This document shows, piece after piece, positions 1 to 10,217 of a stretch of DNA of 64,000 nucleotides (the first letter of the stretch is position 1; each line of letters begins with the position of its first letter). Location of the stretch: contig CP084576.1 in the NCBI GenBank assembly GCA_020410825.1, positions 992,001-1,056,000 on the forward strand, given 5' to 3'. A program made the position numbers and the translations under genes. This DNA comes from Candidatus Megaera endosymbiont of Mesostigma viride. Its GTDB lineage: Bacteria > Pseudomonadota > Alphaproteobacteria > Rickettsiales > Rickettsiaceae. Under the pieces are notes generated by a model. That model was not told the DNA's origin. It saw only the letters and a list, made by a program, of their open reading frames with translations, and ran no database searches.

Positions 1-333
1 TTTAGCTTTGTAACTGATGATGTTAAAGAAAAAATGGAAAGTTTTATGAAAGCCAGCATCGGTTCTATGTGTAGCCCTCAGGCTGGAAACAATGATGGAA
101 GAAGTATAATAGATAATATGATAACAAAATTATCTAATAATATAAGACGAGGTTTTGAACAGAATATGGAACTGGGGCAGGAAGTTTTAAAGTGTAAGAC
201 AGCAGCAGATTTTATCGAATCTCAGCGCAAAAATTTTGAGATAAATTACAAAAATGCAATAAAAATATACGATGACCTTTTTTATGATGTAAAAGCTTTA
301 ACTAATAAGAACCTAAAGAGCATAAAAACATAA
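1..333 (+). CDS. Phasin-family protein, 3' part only
   Basis: The reading frame is open from the first base of the window (in frame before the first methionine at 34) and ends at a TAA at 331-333, so only the C-terminal 110 or so residues are present. The helical, charged stretch around GFEQNMELGQEVLKCKTAAD followed by FIESQRKNFEINYKNAIKIY resembles the phasin (PF09361) pattern, in which amphipathic helices coat storage granules or act as general stress proteins. This is a family-level judgement from pattern only. The gene is followed by about 480 bases without an intact gene. Alternative: an unrelated helical protein. Confidence 0.6.
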   Translation, partial: FSFVTDDVKEKMESFMKASIGSMCSPQAGNNDGRSIIDNMITKLSNNIRRGFEQNMELGQEVLKCKTAADFIESQRKNFEINYKNAIKIYDDLFYDVKALTNKNLKSIKT

Positions 334-562
334 ATAGGTTATAGCTCTTAAAATTCTGTAAAGTAGAAAATATTTACGGTATGCTTGTACCTGCCGTTTT
401 ACCAATATATAAAAGGACAGCACCTTATTTTTGCTGCCATATTTTGCTTTTATTATTTTAGAGTTTTGAATAGTTAATTCTAATAAAATTGATTACAGTA
501 GAACTATCGGACTTACAAGATTTACTAAATCCCTGCCAGACGAGCAATAAATTAAAAATTCC

Positions 563-658
563 TTATGTTATTGCTATTCTATTTAAACCATTCATTAAGG
601 ATATACAAATACTAAGATCTGCAATTTCTTTTTCAGAAAATCTAATATTTGATCTTTT
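563..658 (-). pseudogene. Remnant of carboxymuconolactone decarboxylase/AhpD-like gene
   Basis: Reading the minus strand from 658 to a stop at 563-565 gives about 31 residues containing FSEKEIADLSICISLMNG followed by LNRIAIT. This matches the well-known C-terminal end of CMD/AhpD-family proteins (SEKELVDLTLAI...NGWNRLAISFR). In-frame stops lie immediately upstream and no start or CxxC active site is left, so it is read as a decayed gene. The rest of 334-813 holds no intact gene; a small hairpin (CAGCA/TGCTG around 418-441) may be the terminator of the preceding phasin-like gene, but its T-tract is poor. Confidence 0.45.
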
Positions 659-813
659 AGTTCAGTTGTCTTCTTTTAAGTACAGATTCAACAAATTCTA
701 TTGAGCTAAATCGTAATCCTTAAATTCATTGATATTTTCAAACCACCTCATTAGATATGGCCTACGATGTTATTTTCCCTCTTTTTTTAGGGTTTTGTTA
801 TGCGTGATTTATA

Positions 814-3800
814 TTATTTAGCAACCTGACTTTGACTCGAAGAACGAGGTTTTTGAGAAAAAGTCTGTGATGATCCTTTACTACTGATATGTCCTTCAAC
901 AGAAGATGATACGACTGCTCCTACTAGTTCCTTTAGACTCTTTTCAGTTGTTATTTCACCCTGCACGGTCTTTTCCTTTTTAGCGATGTCGCTACCTACC
1001 AATCCTGCAATAAACTCTTTTACTACTGATAAGAAATTAGGATCTTTTGATCGAGATGGGTCTAAGTATATCCCCCCTGAAGCAAGTCCGACAGTGGTAT
1101 AGCTTGTATTTTGATAATATTCTTTAGTAAGACCGGTTCTGGTAACAGAAAAATAACCTGAATCCACTCCTCCGACTAATTCCGCCCTTTTTTCTTTTAA
1201 GATATCAGCCACTTCAATTCCTCCATGCTCTTTTTTTATTTCTAATATGACTTCTTTCAAACTTTCAAATATCAGAGCAGTATCTTCTTTTCTTTTTCCT
1301 TTCTCCCCTCCAGAAAATAAATTATACCCAATACCGTGTGCTACTTCACGAATCTCTTCTAACTCAGCTTTGCTGAAGTGGTAAGAGTCATTCATTTGTT
1401 TTGCTATTCTGCCAAGTAGTTCCTCTGTAATTGCTCCGTCAGGTAAGTATATACCTCCCGAAACTAGCCCTGCAGTAGTATATTTCGTTTTTTTATGAAT
1501 ATCTGCAGCAAGCTCACTTACCAGTTCCGGTAGGTTTTCTCTATTTACCAAACCATGAGCAGTAATTTCTGGATTCTCCTTTAAAAAAACTTGTATAGCC
1601 ATTTGGCATGCTTCTCTTATCATATATCCGTCTTTACCCCGATTAGCACCCTGGCCGAATAATTTTTCTGTAACTTGATCAGCAATAACATTAGCAGCGA
1701 GTTTGGCCTGTATATTATTACTATCATTCCTATTCTCATATAATAAAGTCATGATAGCCCCCGTTGTCGATAGATCAGAGGTATTATTATAAGTACTTGA
1801 TGCTAACGGAAAAGACTTGTACTTTACGATATCCGGATTTTGACTAGTAAGCTTTCTTAATTCTGCGCCCATAGGAGAGTCGCTTATGTATAACTCTTCT
1901 ATATTTTTACGTAATAATTTAGGGTCTGACGTTAGATCCCCTAAATATTCTGCTCTAGAAATAATAGAGTCCGTAATTAAATCCATCATATATTTTTGAT
2001 TTTTCTTTTGCAAATCAGACATATCAGAATCAAAAGTAGCAGAAGTTAAGTTATACGATTCTCTTAAAGCCATTTCATCACGTGGTAAGACAGTTCCCCT
2101 AAAATCGGTATTTTTCAAATTCACGCCAGCCATTGAGGTCACCCCGGATAAATCTATTCCCTGGAGAGAAATATCTGATAAATCAAGAGCATAAGGCATC
2201 GACCCTACTACTTTTGCACCCTTTAATGAAATTGCGCCGCTCTTTAATGCCGGTATTAGACTCTGAAACGTTATTCCATCTAGTTCCGTATTGCTGAAAT
2301 CTACATTTTCAAAAGTTGCTCCGGTAAAACTAGCATTAGTAAATTTAGAGCCTTGAAATGAAACATTAGTGAATTTGCTATTAACAAAACTGTTATTTAT
2401 ATCTATATTTTCTAGTTTAACTTGTTTTTGAGAACTCCCAACAGTTACCCCGTCGAATAATATATTTCGCTCTATCAAGGAAGTTAATTCTTGTTTTTTG
2501 CTTATATCATCCCCAGCAGCAATAACTGCTTTTGCAGCATCATTCAAGGAAACACGGACACCTTCTGGAGGAGGGCTCACTTCTATTATGGCTTCAGGGA
2601 TACGATTAATAACTTCCTGTTTACCGATTCCATCCCCAAATACCCAACTGCCTACTATTCCTAAAACTGCTCCTCGTGTCTGGCTATCGAGAGCTTTTTG
2701 AGCAAGGAATTTAGCACCTTTAGTTACCATAGTAACTCCACCTTTCTGATAACCTTCTATAACTTCTCTAATTGATTTCGGATCTTTTAACAAATTAGCA
2801 GCCAGTTCACCAACCGGAAGATTACCGGTGTAGGTCTTAATAGCTGGGTAAGAATCCACTATGGCGGTTACTATTTTGCTGAAACTCTCTTGGTTATCCC
2901 TCATATATTTAGCAAACTTTGGATCTTCTTCAATCATCCGGCATGTATCCGTAGCTAATCCTAACCAATCCCCTTTTTTGTGTTTATCTAAAAGGCCTTG
3001 GACTCTCGGAATATTCTGATCGCTCATAACATGCGTAAATATCTCGGATACTTCGTCTTTTACTCCATAGCTTTTCATACCCATAGCTTTATCTACTAGA
3101 ATACGCTTAAATAATTCGCTATTTTCAGTAAAATATTGCTTTAAATTCTTATCTTCTTGAATCATTCCTAAAAACTCTTTCCCTATATCAGGATATTTGC
3201 CTTTTTCATAAAGAGCGATAAGGCTTATTAATTTATCAGGATGTTCAAGCAAGTTAGGAACAATTTTATATAAATCGCCTTTAAGTTCATATCCTTCTAG
3301 TCCCGGCGTGGTTTTAACAATTTTATCAATAACTCCAACAAATAAATCCTGATTATCTTTAAAATATTGAGTAATTTGAGTATTATCTTTGGACAGTACT
3401 AATAGCTCCTTAACCATATCGGTATAACGTCCCTCGCTAAATTGGCCATAAACGCTCTTTAAAGCCTTTGGGTTATTAAGAAGTATTGGCACTATACTGG
3501 TAATTTGTTGGAAATTCTCAGGTTTTAAACCATATGCGCTTAACTGGCCGTCTATCCCTTTCTGTGCTTGTAGCGATTTAACAATATAATTCTGTAGCAC
3601 AACTCCCTTGGTATTTATGTAATCAGAGAACCCCTGGCTCTGCATTAAATCCAGAATATTATTGATTGTTTTATTCATATCAGGGGTAGTCTTTCTTGAT
3701 TCGAGCGCTATTTCCTTTAATTTTCCTTGCTCTTCCTTGCTAGTAAGTACGTTACTTAAAGCTTTTAACCCTTTGCTATCTAATATATTACCCTCGGCAA

Positions 3801-4209
3801 ATTCTGGAAATTTAAAATAATCAAGAACTTTACCTATTTGGGGCAATTTTTCTCCCACATATCCTATAAATTTCCAAGTATTGTCATTGTTTAACAATTT
3901 GTCTTGGAAAGCTGGAGCTTGAATTATTTCTGGAGACTTATATAGACTATATAAGCTTCCAATATATCCGGGGTTTCTTATGGCAAAACCTATTGCTTTA
4001 AAAATTGTTCCTAAGCTTAAACCTGGAGCTTTGGTAACTTCTTGCCCATTAACTATTTTTGTTACCGGGGTATAATCTTTTAAAACGCTATCTATCAGAC
4101 CATTTTCTTTCCCAGAAAAGATATGATTTAAAGCCTCAAATGCTTTTTGAGACCTTACTTTTTTTGCTGGATCTTCAACTTCTAAAATATCTGCTTCTGC
4201 TGTTTTCAT
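814..4209 (-). CDS. Large repeat protein with pentapeptide repeats, unknown function
   Basis: A 1131-residue protein not assigned to a named family. Visible architecture: an N-terminal leader without a signal peptide; a tandem helical repeat of about 76-85 residues (anchors near residues 196, 281, 358 and 434: DYINTKGVVL, QYFKDNQDLF, QYFTENSELF, KYMRDNQESF); a pentapeptide-repeat stretch at about 605-648 (SKFTNVSF, SKFTNASF, ATFENVDF); an AIM-like helical region; and a C-terminal pair of short repeats, YTTAGLVSGGIYL at 910 and YTTVGLASGGIYL at 1037. The tail is rich in Ser and Gln. Pentapeptide repeats form right-handed beta-helices that often mediate protein contacts. Secretion into the host is plausible from size and lack of enzymatic motifs but is inference. 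The gene stands alone, with 264 bases before kdsB in which nothing is recognised. Confidence 0.7.
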   Translation of the reverse strand: MKTAEADILEVEDPAKKVRSQKAFEALNHIFSGKENGLIDSVLKDYTPVTKIVNGQEVTKAPGLSLGTIFKAIGFAIRNPGYIGSLYSLYKSPEIIQAPAFQDKLLNNDNTWKFIGYVGEKLPQIGKVLDYFKFPEFAEGNILDSKGLKALSNVLTSKEEQGKLKEIALESRKTTPDMNKTINNILDLMQSQGFSDYINTKGVVLQNYIVKSLQAQKGIDGQLSAYGLKPENFQQITSIVPILLNNPKALKSVYGQFSEGRYTDMVKELLVLSKDNTQITQYFKDNQDLFVGVIDKIVKTTPGLEGYELKGDLYKIVPNLLEHPDKLISLIALYEKGKYPDIGKEFLGMIQEDKNLKQYFTENSELFKRILVDKAMGMKSYGVKDEVSEIFTHVMSDQNIPRVQGLLDKHKKGDWLGLATDTCRMIEEDPKFAKYMRDNQESFSKIVTAIVDSYPAIKTYTGNLPVGELAANLLKDPKSIREVIEGYQKGGVTMVTKGAKFLAQKALDSQTRGAVLGIVGSWVFGDGIGKQEVINRIPEAIIEVSPPPEGVRVSLNDAAKAVIAAGDDISKKQELTSLIERNILFDGVTVGSSQKQVKLENIDINNSFVNSKFTNVSFQGSKFTNASFTGATFENVDFSNTELDGITFQSLIPALKSGAISLKGAKVVGSMPYALDLSDISLQGIDLSGVTSMAGVNLKNTDFRGTVLPRDEMALRESYNLTSATFDSDMSDLQKKNQKYMMDLITDSIISRAEYLGDLTSDPKLLRKNIEELYISDSPMGAELRKLTSQNPDIVKYKSFPLASSTYNNTSDLSTTGAIMTLLYENRNDSNNIQAKLAANVIADQVTEKLFGQGANRGKDGYMIREACQMAIQVFLKENPEITAHGLVNRENLPELVSELAADIHKKTKYTTAGLVSGGIYLPDGAITEELLGRIAKQMNDSYHFSKAELEEIREVAHGIGYNLFSGGEKGKRKEDTALIFESLKEVILEIKKEHGGIEVADILKEKRAELVGGVDSGYFSVTRTGLTKEYYQNTSYTTVGLASGGIYLDPSRSKDPNFLSVVKEFIAGLVGSDIAKKEKTVQGEITTEKSLKELVGAVVSSSVEGHISSKGSSQTFSQKPRSSSQSQVAK

Positions 4210-4474
4210 AGCGATTTATATAAAGTTAATTCGTTATTTAAAGATTAGCATTAATATAATTTAAATAACAAGTTACAAGTTATATAACCGAAAGATATAA
4301 TTTAGAGGCAGAAATTTAGATTAGCGGAGCTTATAAAGAAATTAGCTGGTTATAACCCAAAATAGCAGAAGTTAGTAGCAAATATAATTTGTGGCTTAAA
4401 ACCCACACATATGACCTGCTTGCAAGAATATCTCCAAGCAATATGTATAAATTATAGTCGTATATTTCACTTTT

Positions 4475-5212
4475 TTAAGTTAAGTACCCAGGGTTTTTAG
4501 CTATAAAATCTCGTGCTTTTGCTAGGTCTTCTTTAGTATCTACAGAAATTGGAATCTCGTTAGAATAACAAACTCCTATTGTCATTCCATTATCTAAAGC
4601 TCTTAATTGCTCTAGGTTTTCACTTTTTTCATTTTCACTTTGCTCTAGCAAAACAAATTTTTCAAGGAGAGGAGCTTTAAAACCATAAATTCCTACATGA
4701 TAAAGGAATTCTGAAGCTCCACTTGGCACAAGAGACCTAGAGAAATAAAGAGCCTTATTGTTTTTATCTATTACTACTTTTACATTTGAGGAAGAACCAG
4801 CAATATCCTTACCAACTTTTACAACAGAGGTCATTATATCAAATCGTCCAGTTTTTAGGCCTTCGATGATTTTAGGAATTATTGCCTCATCAATAAAAGG
4901 CATATCCCCCTGCACGTTTATAACGTATTTTATGGCAGTGGAATTAGGAAACTTCTTAAAAGCCTCGTATACTCTATCAGTCCCGGTTAAGCAGTTCTTG
5001 TCTGTCATTATTGCAGAAAAACCTTTGCTTGTTACAAGAGAGAATATTTCTTCTGAATCGGTTGCAACAAAAACTCCAGCAACTTCTATTCTGCTTACCC
5101 TAGAAACTACATGCTCAATCATGGTTTTGTTTCCAATCATTTGCAATGGCTTATTCTCAAGTCTTGTGGAAGCAATTCTGGCAGGGATTATAACTACAGC
5201 ATCCGAATACAT
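4475..5212 (-). CDS. kdsB: 3-deoxy-manno-octulosonate cytidylyltransferase (KdsB)
   Basis: KdsB transfers CMP from CTP to KDO, making the activated sugar for lipopolysaccharide inner core. The protein has the family's N-terminal nucleotide-binding motif IPARIASTRLENKPL (about residues 9-23), the GTDRVYEA segment, NVQGDMPFI with the metal-binding Asp, and the C-terminal HVGIYGFKAPLL. Length of 245 residues is normal. The start ATG is followed directly by the conserved core. It is a single gene, separated from tRNA-Lys by about 220 bases. Its presence argues that this lineage makes a KDO-containing LPS, as Rickettsia species do. Confidence 0.95.
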   Translation of the reverse strand: MYSDAVVIIPARIASTRLENKPLQMIGNKTMIEHVVSRVSRIEVAGVFVATDSEEIFSLVTSKGFSAIMTDKNCLTGTDRVYEAFKKFPNSTAIKYVINVQGDMPFIDEAIIPKIIEGLKTGRFDIMTSVVKVGKDIAGSSSNVKVVIDKNNKALYFSRSLVPSGASEFLYHVGIYGFKAPLLEKFVLLEQSENEKSENLEQLRALDNGMTIGVCYSNEIPISVDTKEDLAKARDFIAKNPGYLT

Positions 5213-5433
5213 TTTGGTTCTAAACCTTTTCTACAAAAATAGTTGTTGACATATTATGGTTTTTCCACGATAAAGTAAAACACATTTTATGAGTTTAATG
5301 TATTGAAAAGCGTTGAATTTTCGCATTTTTTCTTAGAAGATGTATTTACAATTTAAACATTGGTGAGCGGTAACAGTATTTTCATATAAACAGATAAAAA
5401 ATCTGCTTGGTACTTATAAATATTGTATTTTGT

Positions 5434-5509
5434 GAGCCCGTAGCTCAGCTGGTAGAGCACTTGACTTTTAATCAGGTTGTCCCGGGTTCGAATCCCGGCG
5501 GGCTCACCA
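5434..5509 (+). tRNA. tRNA-Lys(UUU)
   Basis: A full cloverleaf can be folded: acceptor stem GAGCCCG (5434-5440) with CGGGCTC (5499-5505), discriminator A and encoded CCA (5507-5509). The anticodon loop CTTTTAA (5465-5471) gives anticodon TTT. D-arm (TAGCTCAGCTGGTAGAGC) and T-arm (GGGTTCGAATCCC) are canonical. The 3' half overlaps the end of miaA on the other strand. Confidence 0.98.
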
Positions 5510-6410
5510 TTGTTAAAATTTTCTCATATTCCTCGTAGTTCGAAAATTCTATTATATCCTTTTCTTGAAGTTGATTTTTAAACCAAGTAACCTGACGTTT
5601 GGCATACTGCCTGGTTCTGGTTTTAGCTATCTCCATGGCTTCATCTTTAGATATCCTATTTTCTAAATAAGATATTATTTCTTTTACGCCAAGGGACTTC
5701 ATGGCTAAAGCGTTTATGTTGCATTTTTCATTAAGTAAGCTTTTTACCTCTTCAACTGCGCCCTTTTTAAACATTTGTTCTAGTCTGTTATTACACATGG
5801 AATATAAAAACTTCCTATCTGGTAAAAGCAGGATAATCTTAAAAACAAAATCCTCCAATAATTTGGCGTTGCTTTTTTGGTAATATAATATGGACTTCCC
5901 AGTTTGCAGGAAAACCTCATAGGCTCTAGCTACTCTTTGTGAGTCCCGAGCATTTAAAACATTAACGATTACAGGATCGGTTTTTTTTAATAACTCAAAA
6001 AATTCATTGGAATCTAATGATTGCTGAAAACTTCTCACCTGCGCGCGGACCTCTGGCTCTATATCCGGTATATAGCTAAATCCTTTTATTAAAGAATTAA
6101 TATACATTCCGGACCCACCAACTAATATAGGCAGTTTCTTACGGGTAGATATTTCCTTGATTTTTTCTGCCGCCATCTGAGCATATTTTGCTACACAGTA
6201 TTCCGAGTTAATATCAAGAAAATTATATAAATGATATGGCAGTTCATTTTTCAATTCTAGCGAAGGAGAGGAAGTAATAATAGGTAATGATTTATATAAT
6301 TGCATCGAATCGGCATTAACTATTTCGCCATTATTTTTTTTAGCAAGTAAATGCGCAAATTGGGTTTTACCGCTGGCTGTTGGGCCACAAACTACTATTA
6401 CCTTATTCAT
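5472..6410 (-). CDS. miaA: tRNA dimethylallyltransferase (MiaA)
   Basis: MiaA adds the dimethylallyl group to N6 of A37 in tRNAs reading U-starting codons. The P-loop GPTASGKT lies at residues 9-16, followed by NADSMQLYK (DMAPP and tRNA contacts), the LVGGSGMYI motif and the RQYAKRQVTWF motif near the C-terminus. Length is 312 residues, usual for the family. The last dozen residues (VSPPGFEPGTT) are encoded by the antisense strand of the convergent tRNA-Lys gene, and the stop codon lies next to its anticodon. The core enzyme ends before this, so the tail is probably tolerated additional sequence. Confidence 0.95.
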   Translation of the reverse strand: MNKVIVVCGPTASGKTQFAHLLAKKNNGEIVNADSMQLYKSLPIITSSPSLELKNELPYHLYNFLDINSEYCVAKYAQMAAEKIKEISTRKKLPILVGGSGMYINSLIKGFSYIPDIEPEVRAQVRSFQQSLDSNEFFELLKKTDPVIVNVLNARDSQRVARAYEVFLQTGKSILYYQKSNAKLLEDFVFKIILLLPDRKFLYSMCNNRLEQMFKKGAVEEVKSLLNEKCNINALAMKSLGVKEIISYLENRISKDEAMEIAKTRTRQYAKRQVTWFKNQLQEKDIIEFSNYEEYEKILTMVSPPGFEPGTT

Positions 6411-6455
6411 TTTTTAAGATTACTGACTCTTTATATTTTGAGTTCTAATTAATAC

Positions 6456-7867
6456 TCATAAATTTTTGCCAACTGGTATATCAACAGGGTCGCTTTCATA
6501 GCCGTCAGGATCGTTAAACGGCATTTTATAGTAGTTATATTTCTTGTAAAATTCTATAGCCTTTGGAGAAGAATTGGCGAGAATTATTCGATAATTTTGA
6601 TTTTTCAACCATTTTTCGATTAACTGTAAAAAGTACCCTCCAAATCCCTGATTTCTCTTTTCTTGATCAATTACAATAATTCGCAGAACCGAATTTGCAT
6701 TTGAGCAGAGCCGAATATGCCCGTAACCTATAATTAAAGCTCCCTGATATAAAATAAAATGAACGTGATCAGGGTGATTAAATGTCCAAGTATATGGATC
6801 TTTTATAGGCACATTATCGAAAAAATACTTTTGACGAAAATATTTAGCAGCTTGAACTTCATTATAATGAGCACATTTTACGAGCCTAATACGCTTGAAG
6901 TCATTTTGCTTTAAAATATTTAGTATGAAGTCATTTTTCCTTAAAGTGTAAGCGGGAAATATAGAATAAGTTTTCGTAGAAGATGAAGGATCTTTTAGAA
7001 TCTCATCTTTTAAAGCAGCATATTCATCACGCACTTTGTCATTTTTTCGTAAATAATCCCTAAATAGCAGGGATACCTCTATTTCAGGATGCCCTTCTTC
7101 GTAAACATGAAGATTTACATTAATATCTCCCCTTTTTGTAAATCCATATTTAAATGGAATGTTCCATTCTCCCTTGTATGTGTAGCCTAAGCTTCCCAAA
7201 ATATCTGTCATAGTATTAACGGACCACTCCAAAGGAATAAATGGTTTTACGACCGTGGTAATGTCTATTTTAGGCTTTGCAGCAAGAGCAGGGACGGAAG
7301 TTGAACCAATATGGTGTACTGCCACACAATTTTGGCCAAGAGTCTCCCTGATTTTGATAGCTTCTGTCTCAAACATTTTAGGCCAATCCTTGTCATAAGG
7401 TACAAGTTTGATTGCTTTGGTTCTATCTTCACTTAAAGCTAATTGTAAAAATAAACAAGAAGAACCATTAACGTAGCCGCTACGTTCAAAATCCACTTTA
7501 TAACCTAATTTTTCATAGAATCCTTGACTCTGGAAGCTCATTGTAGCAACCGTAGCTATCTGCAACCTACTTTGCGACCGTAATCGTGTACATGTTTCAT
7601 TAACTCCCGACCGAGGTTTTTTTTGCGCCAATCCTGATGTACCCAGAGCTGATCAGTATATATCGCACCAAATACCACAAAGCCATTACACCCAGCTATA
7701 ATCTCGTCAGTATTATTGCGAATGAAGAAAGCAAAAGGGTGAGTTGAGCCTAATTCAGCAGTTTCATCATTTAGCTTTCTGGTTAAAAACTCAATATCAT
7801 TAATACTTGGCCTTAGGCTATGCTCAATTTTTAATTCCTCTTTAAATTTGCTATCAATACTGCTCAT
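6456..7867 (-). pseudogene. GNAT-GrpB-GNAT fusion gene broken by a frameshift
   Basis: Two overlapping frames make up one gene. The first (7867 to a TAG at 7556) carries the start of a GNAT acetyltransferase (HPFAFFIRN, WVHQDWRKKNLGRELM) and ends just after GRKVGC. The second frame (6456-7631) supplies the rest of the same fold (TMSFQSQGFYEKLGYKV), then a GrpB-type nucleotidyltransferase-like domain (VHHIGSTSVPALAAKPKIDI) and a second GNAT domain (RNQGFGGYFLQLIEKWL, SSPKAIEFYKKYNYY). Spacing to related proteins suggests one base is missing near 7556-7561. Either the gene is recently inactivated, the two parts are translated separately, or this is a sequence error. An intact product would have about 470 residues. 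Substrates are unknown. The stop codon is only some 45 bases from miaA, and trpS lies just upstream (10 bases), so transcription with trpS is likely. Confidence 0.75.
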
Positions 7868-7877
7868 AAAAACTACC

Positions 7878-8870
7878 TTAGAAATATTTAACTCCTATGG
7901 CTTCTCTAACCTCTTCCATCGTCAGTTTTGCTCGCTGCGAGGCTTTAGCCGTGCCATGATAAAGTATTTCCTGAACATCCTTTTGCTTTATAGTTTCCCT
8001 TTTTTCACGTATGTTTTTGAGTAAATCCTGAATGCTATTATTTAAAATATTTTTTATAGTCATATCTCCAAGGCCGCCTCGCTTATAATGCGCTTTTAGA
8101 GACTCAACCTCTTCCTTATCAGGGTGAAAAATATCTAAATAAGTAAACACTACATTTCCTTCCACCTGGCCTGGATCACTAATTTTTAGATGAGCCGGAT
8201 CAGTAAACATCTGGAATATTTTCTGTTTTATTTCTTCCTGCGTATCTGAAAGAGAAATAGCATTACCTAACGATTTACTAGCTTTAGCCTTGCCATCAAT
8301 TCCCACTAACCGTGGAGTATTGCTTAAAATAGCATTGCACTCTTTAAGGCACTCGGAGTCATAAATTCTGTTAAAACGCCTGACGATTTCATTTGTTTGC
8401 TCAATCATCGGTACTTGATCATCTCCGACAGGTACTAATTCTGCCTGAAAAATAGTTATGTCGGCTGCTTGACTAACAGGATAGCACAAAAAACCAGCTG
8501 GTATGGAATCATTGTAACCTTTTTGTTGAATTTCAGATTTAACGGTAGGGTTTCTTTCTAGCCTTCCGACAGTTACTAAATTTAGGTAATAAACCGTTAA
8601 TTCGCCAATTTCCGGAATCTGAGATTGAACGAAAATTGTGGTTTGGGTAGGATCAATTCCAACGCTTAAATAATCTTTTGCAACTTCAAAAACATTTTCT
8701 GTAATCTTCTTCGGATTTTCAAAATTATCAGTTAGGGCTTGTACATCAGCAATCATAATATATTGATCATATTCATATTGTAGCTTGACCCTACTTTGCA
8801 ATGAACCTACATAATGCCCTAAATGTAATCTACCACTTGGTCTATCACCTGTTAAAATTCTTTTTTTCAT
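7878..8870 (-). CDS. trpS: Tryptophanyl-tRNA synthetase
   Basis: Charges tRNA-Trp. A class I synthetase with the HIGH-type motif in GDRPSGRLHLGHYVGSL (residues 8-24) and the KMSKS loop as KASKS (196-200). The PVSQAADI and VPVGDDQ segments that bind tryptophan and ATP are present. Length of 330 residues is normal for bacterial TrpRS. It lies 10 bases upstream of the frameshifted GNAT-GrpB gene and about 160 bases downstream of obgE. That gap contains an imperfect A/T hairpin (about 8969-8997, GAAGT...ACTTC). Confidence 0.97.
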   Translation of the reverse strand: MKKRILTGDRPSGRLHLGHYVGSLQSRVKLQYEYDQYIMIADVQALTDNFENPKKITENVFEVAKDYLSVGIDPTQTTIFVQSQIPEIGELTVYYLNLVTVGRLERNPTVKSEIQQKGYNDSIPAGFLCYPVSQAADITIFQAELVPVGDDQVPMIEQTNEIVRRFNRIYDSECLKECNAILSNTPRLVGIDGKAKASKSLGNAISLSDTQEEIKQKIFQMFTDPAHLKISDPGQVEGNVVFTYLDIFHPDKEEVESLKAHYKRGGLGDMTIKNILNNSIQDLLKNIREKRETIKQKDVQEILYHGTAKASQRAKLTMEEVREAIGVKYF

Positions 8871-9029
8871 TTTTCGTAAACGTAAAAATATTATAAGTTA
8901 GTTGATGAATTGAGCTTTTATTAGTTATTTAATGAATTTTAGTTCCATTAAATCATATCGCAGGGTCGAAGTGTATTTATTATAAATATATACTTCAAAG
9001 CTTACTTTAGATTTTTTAGATTATACTTA

Positions 9030-10055
<1,026 letters not shown>

Positions 10056-10217
10056 TTAAAATACACTGGGGATTGTAACAAATTTTTGCCTTGTTGTCAT
10101 TAAAAACACTTTATTTAAATATTCTCACATCAATTAATATTTGAAAGTTCAGTATTGCAATCTACTTATGCTAGAATCGCATAAAATGTATAAGTAATTT
10201 GGAGTGGTGATCTTGTT

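Noticed and set aside
489-704. 71-residue plus-strand frame
   Set aside because: It lies antisense to the decarboxylase remnant and has no ribosome site or domain.
4272-4287. 16-base repeat (GTTACAAGTTATATAA) shared with 12126-12141
   Set aside because: One exact 16-mer is close to chance expectation in 64 kb of AT-rich DNA and no other flanking similarity is seen.
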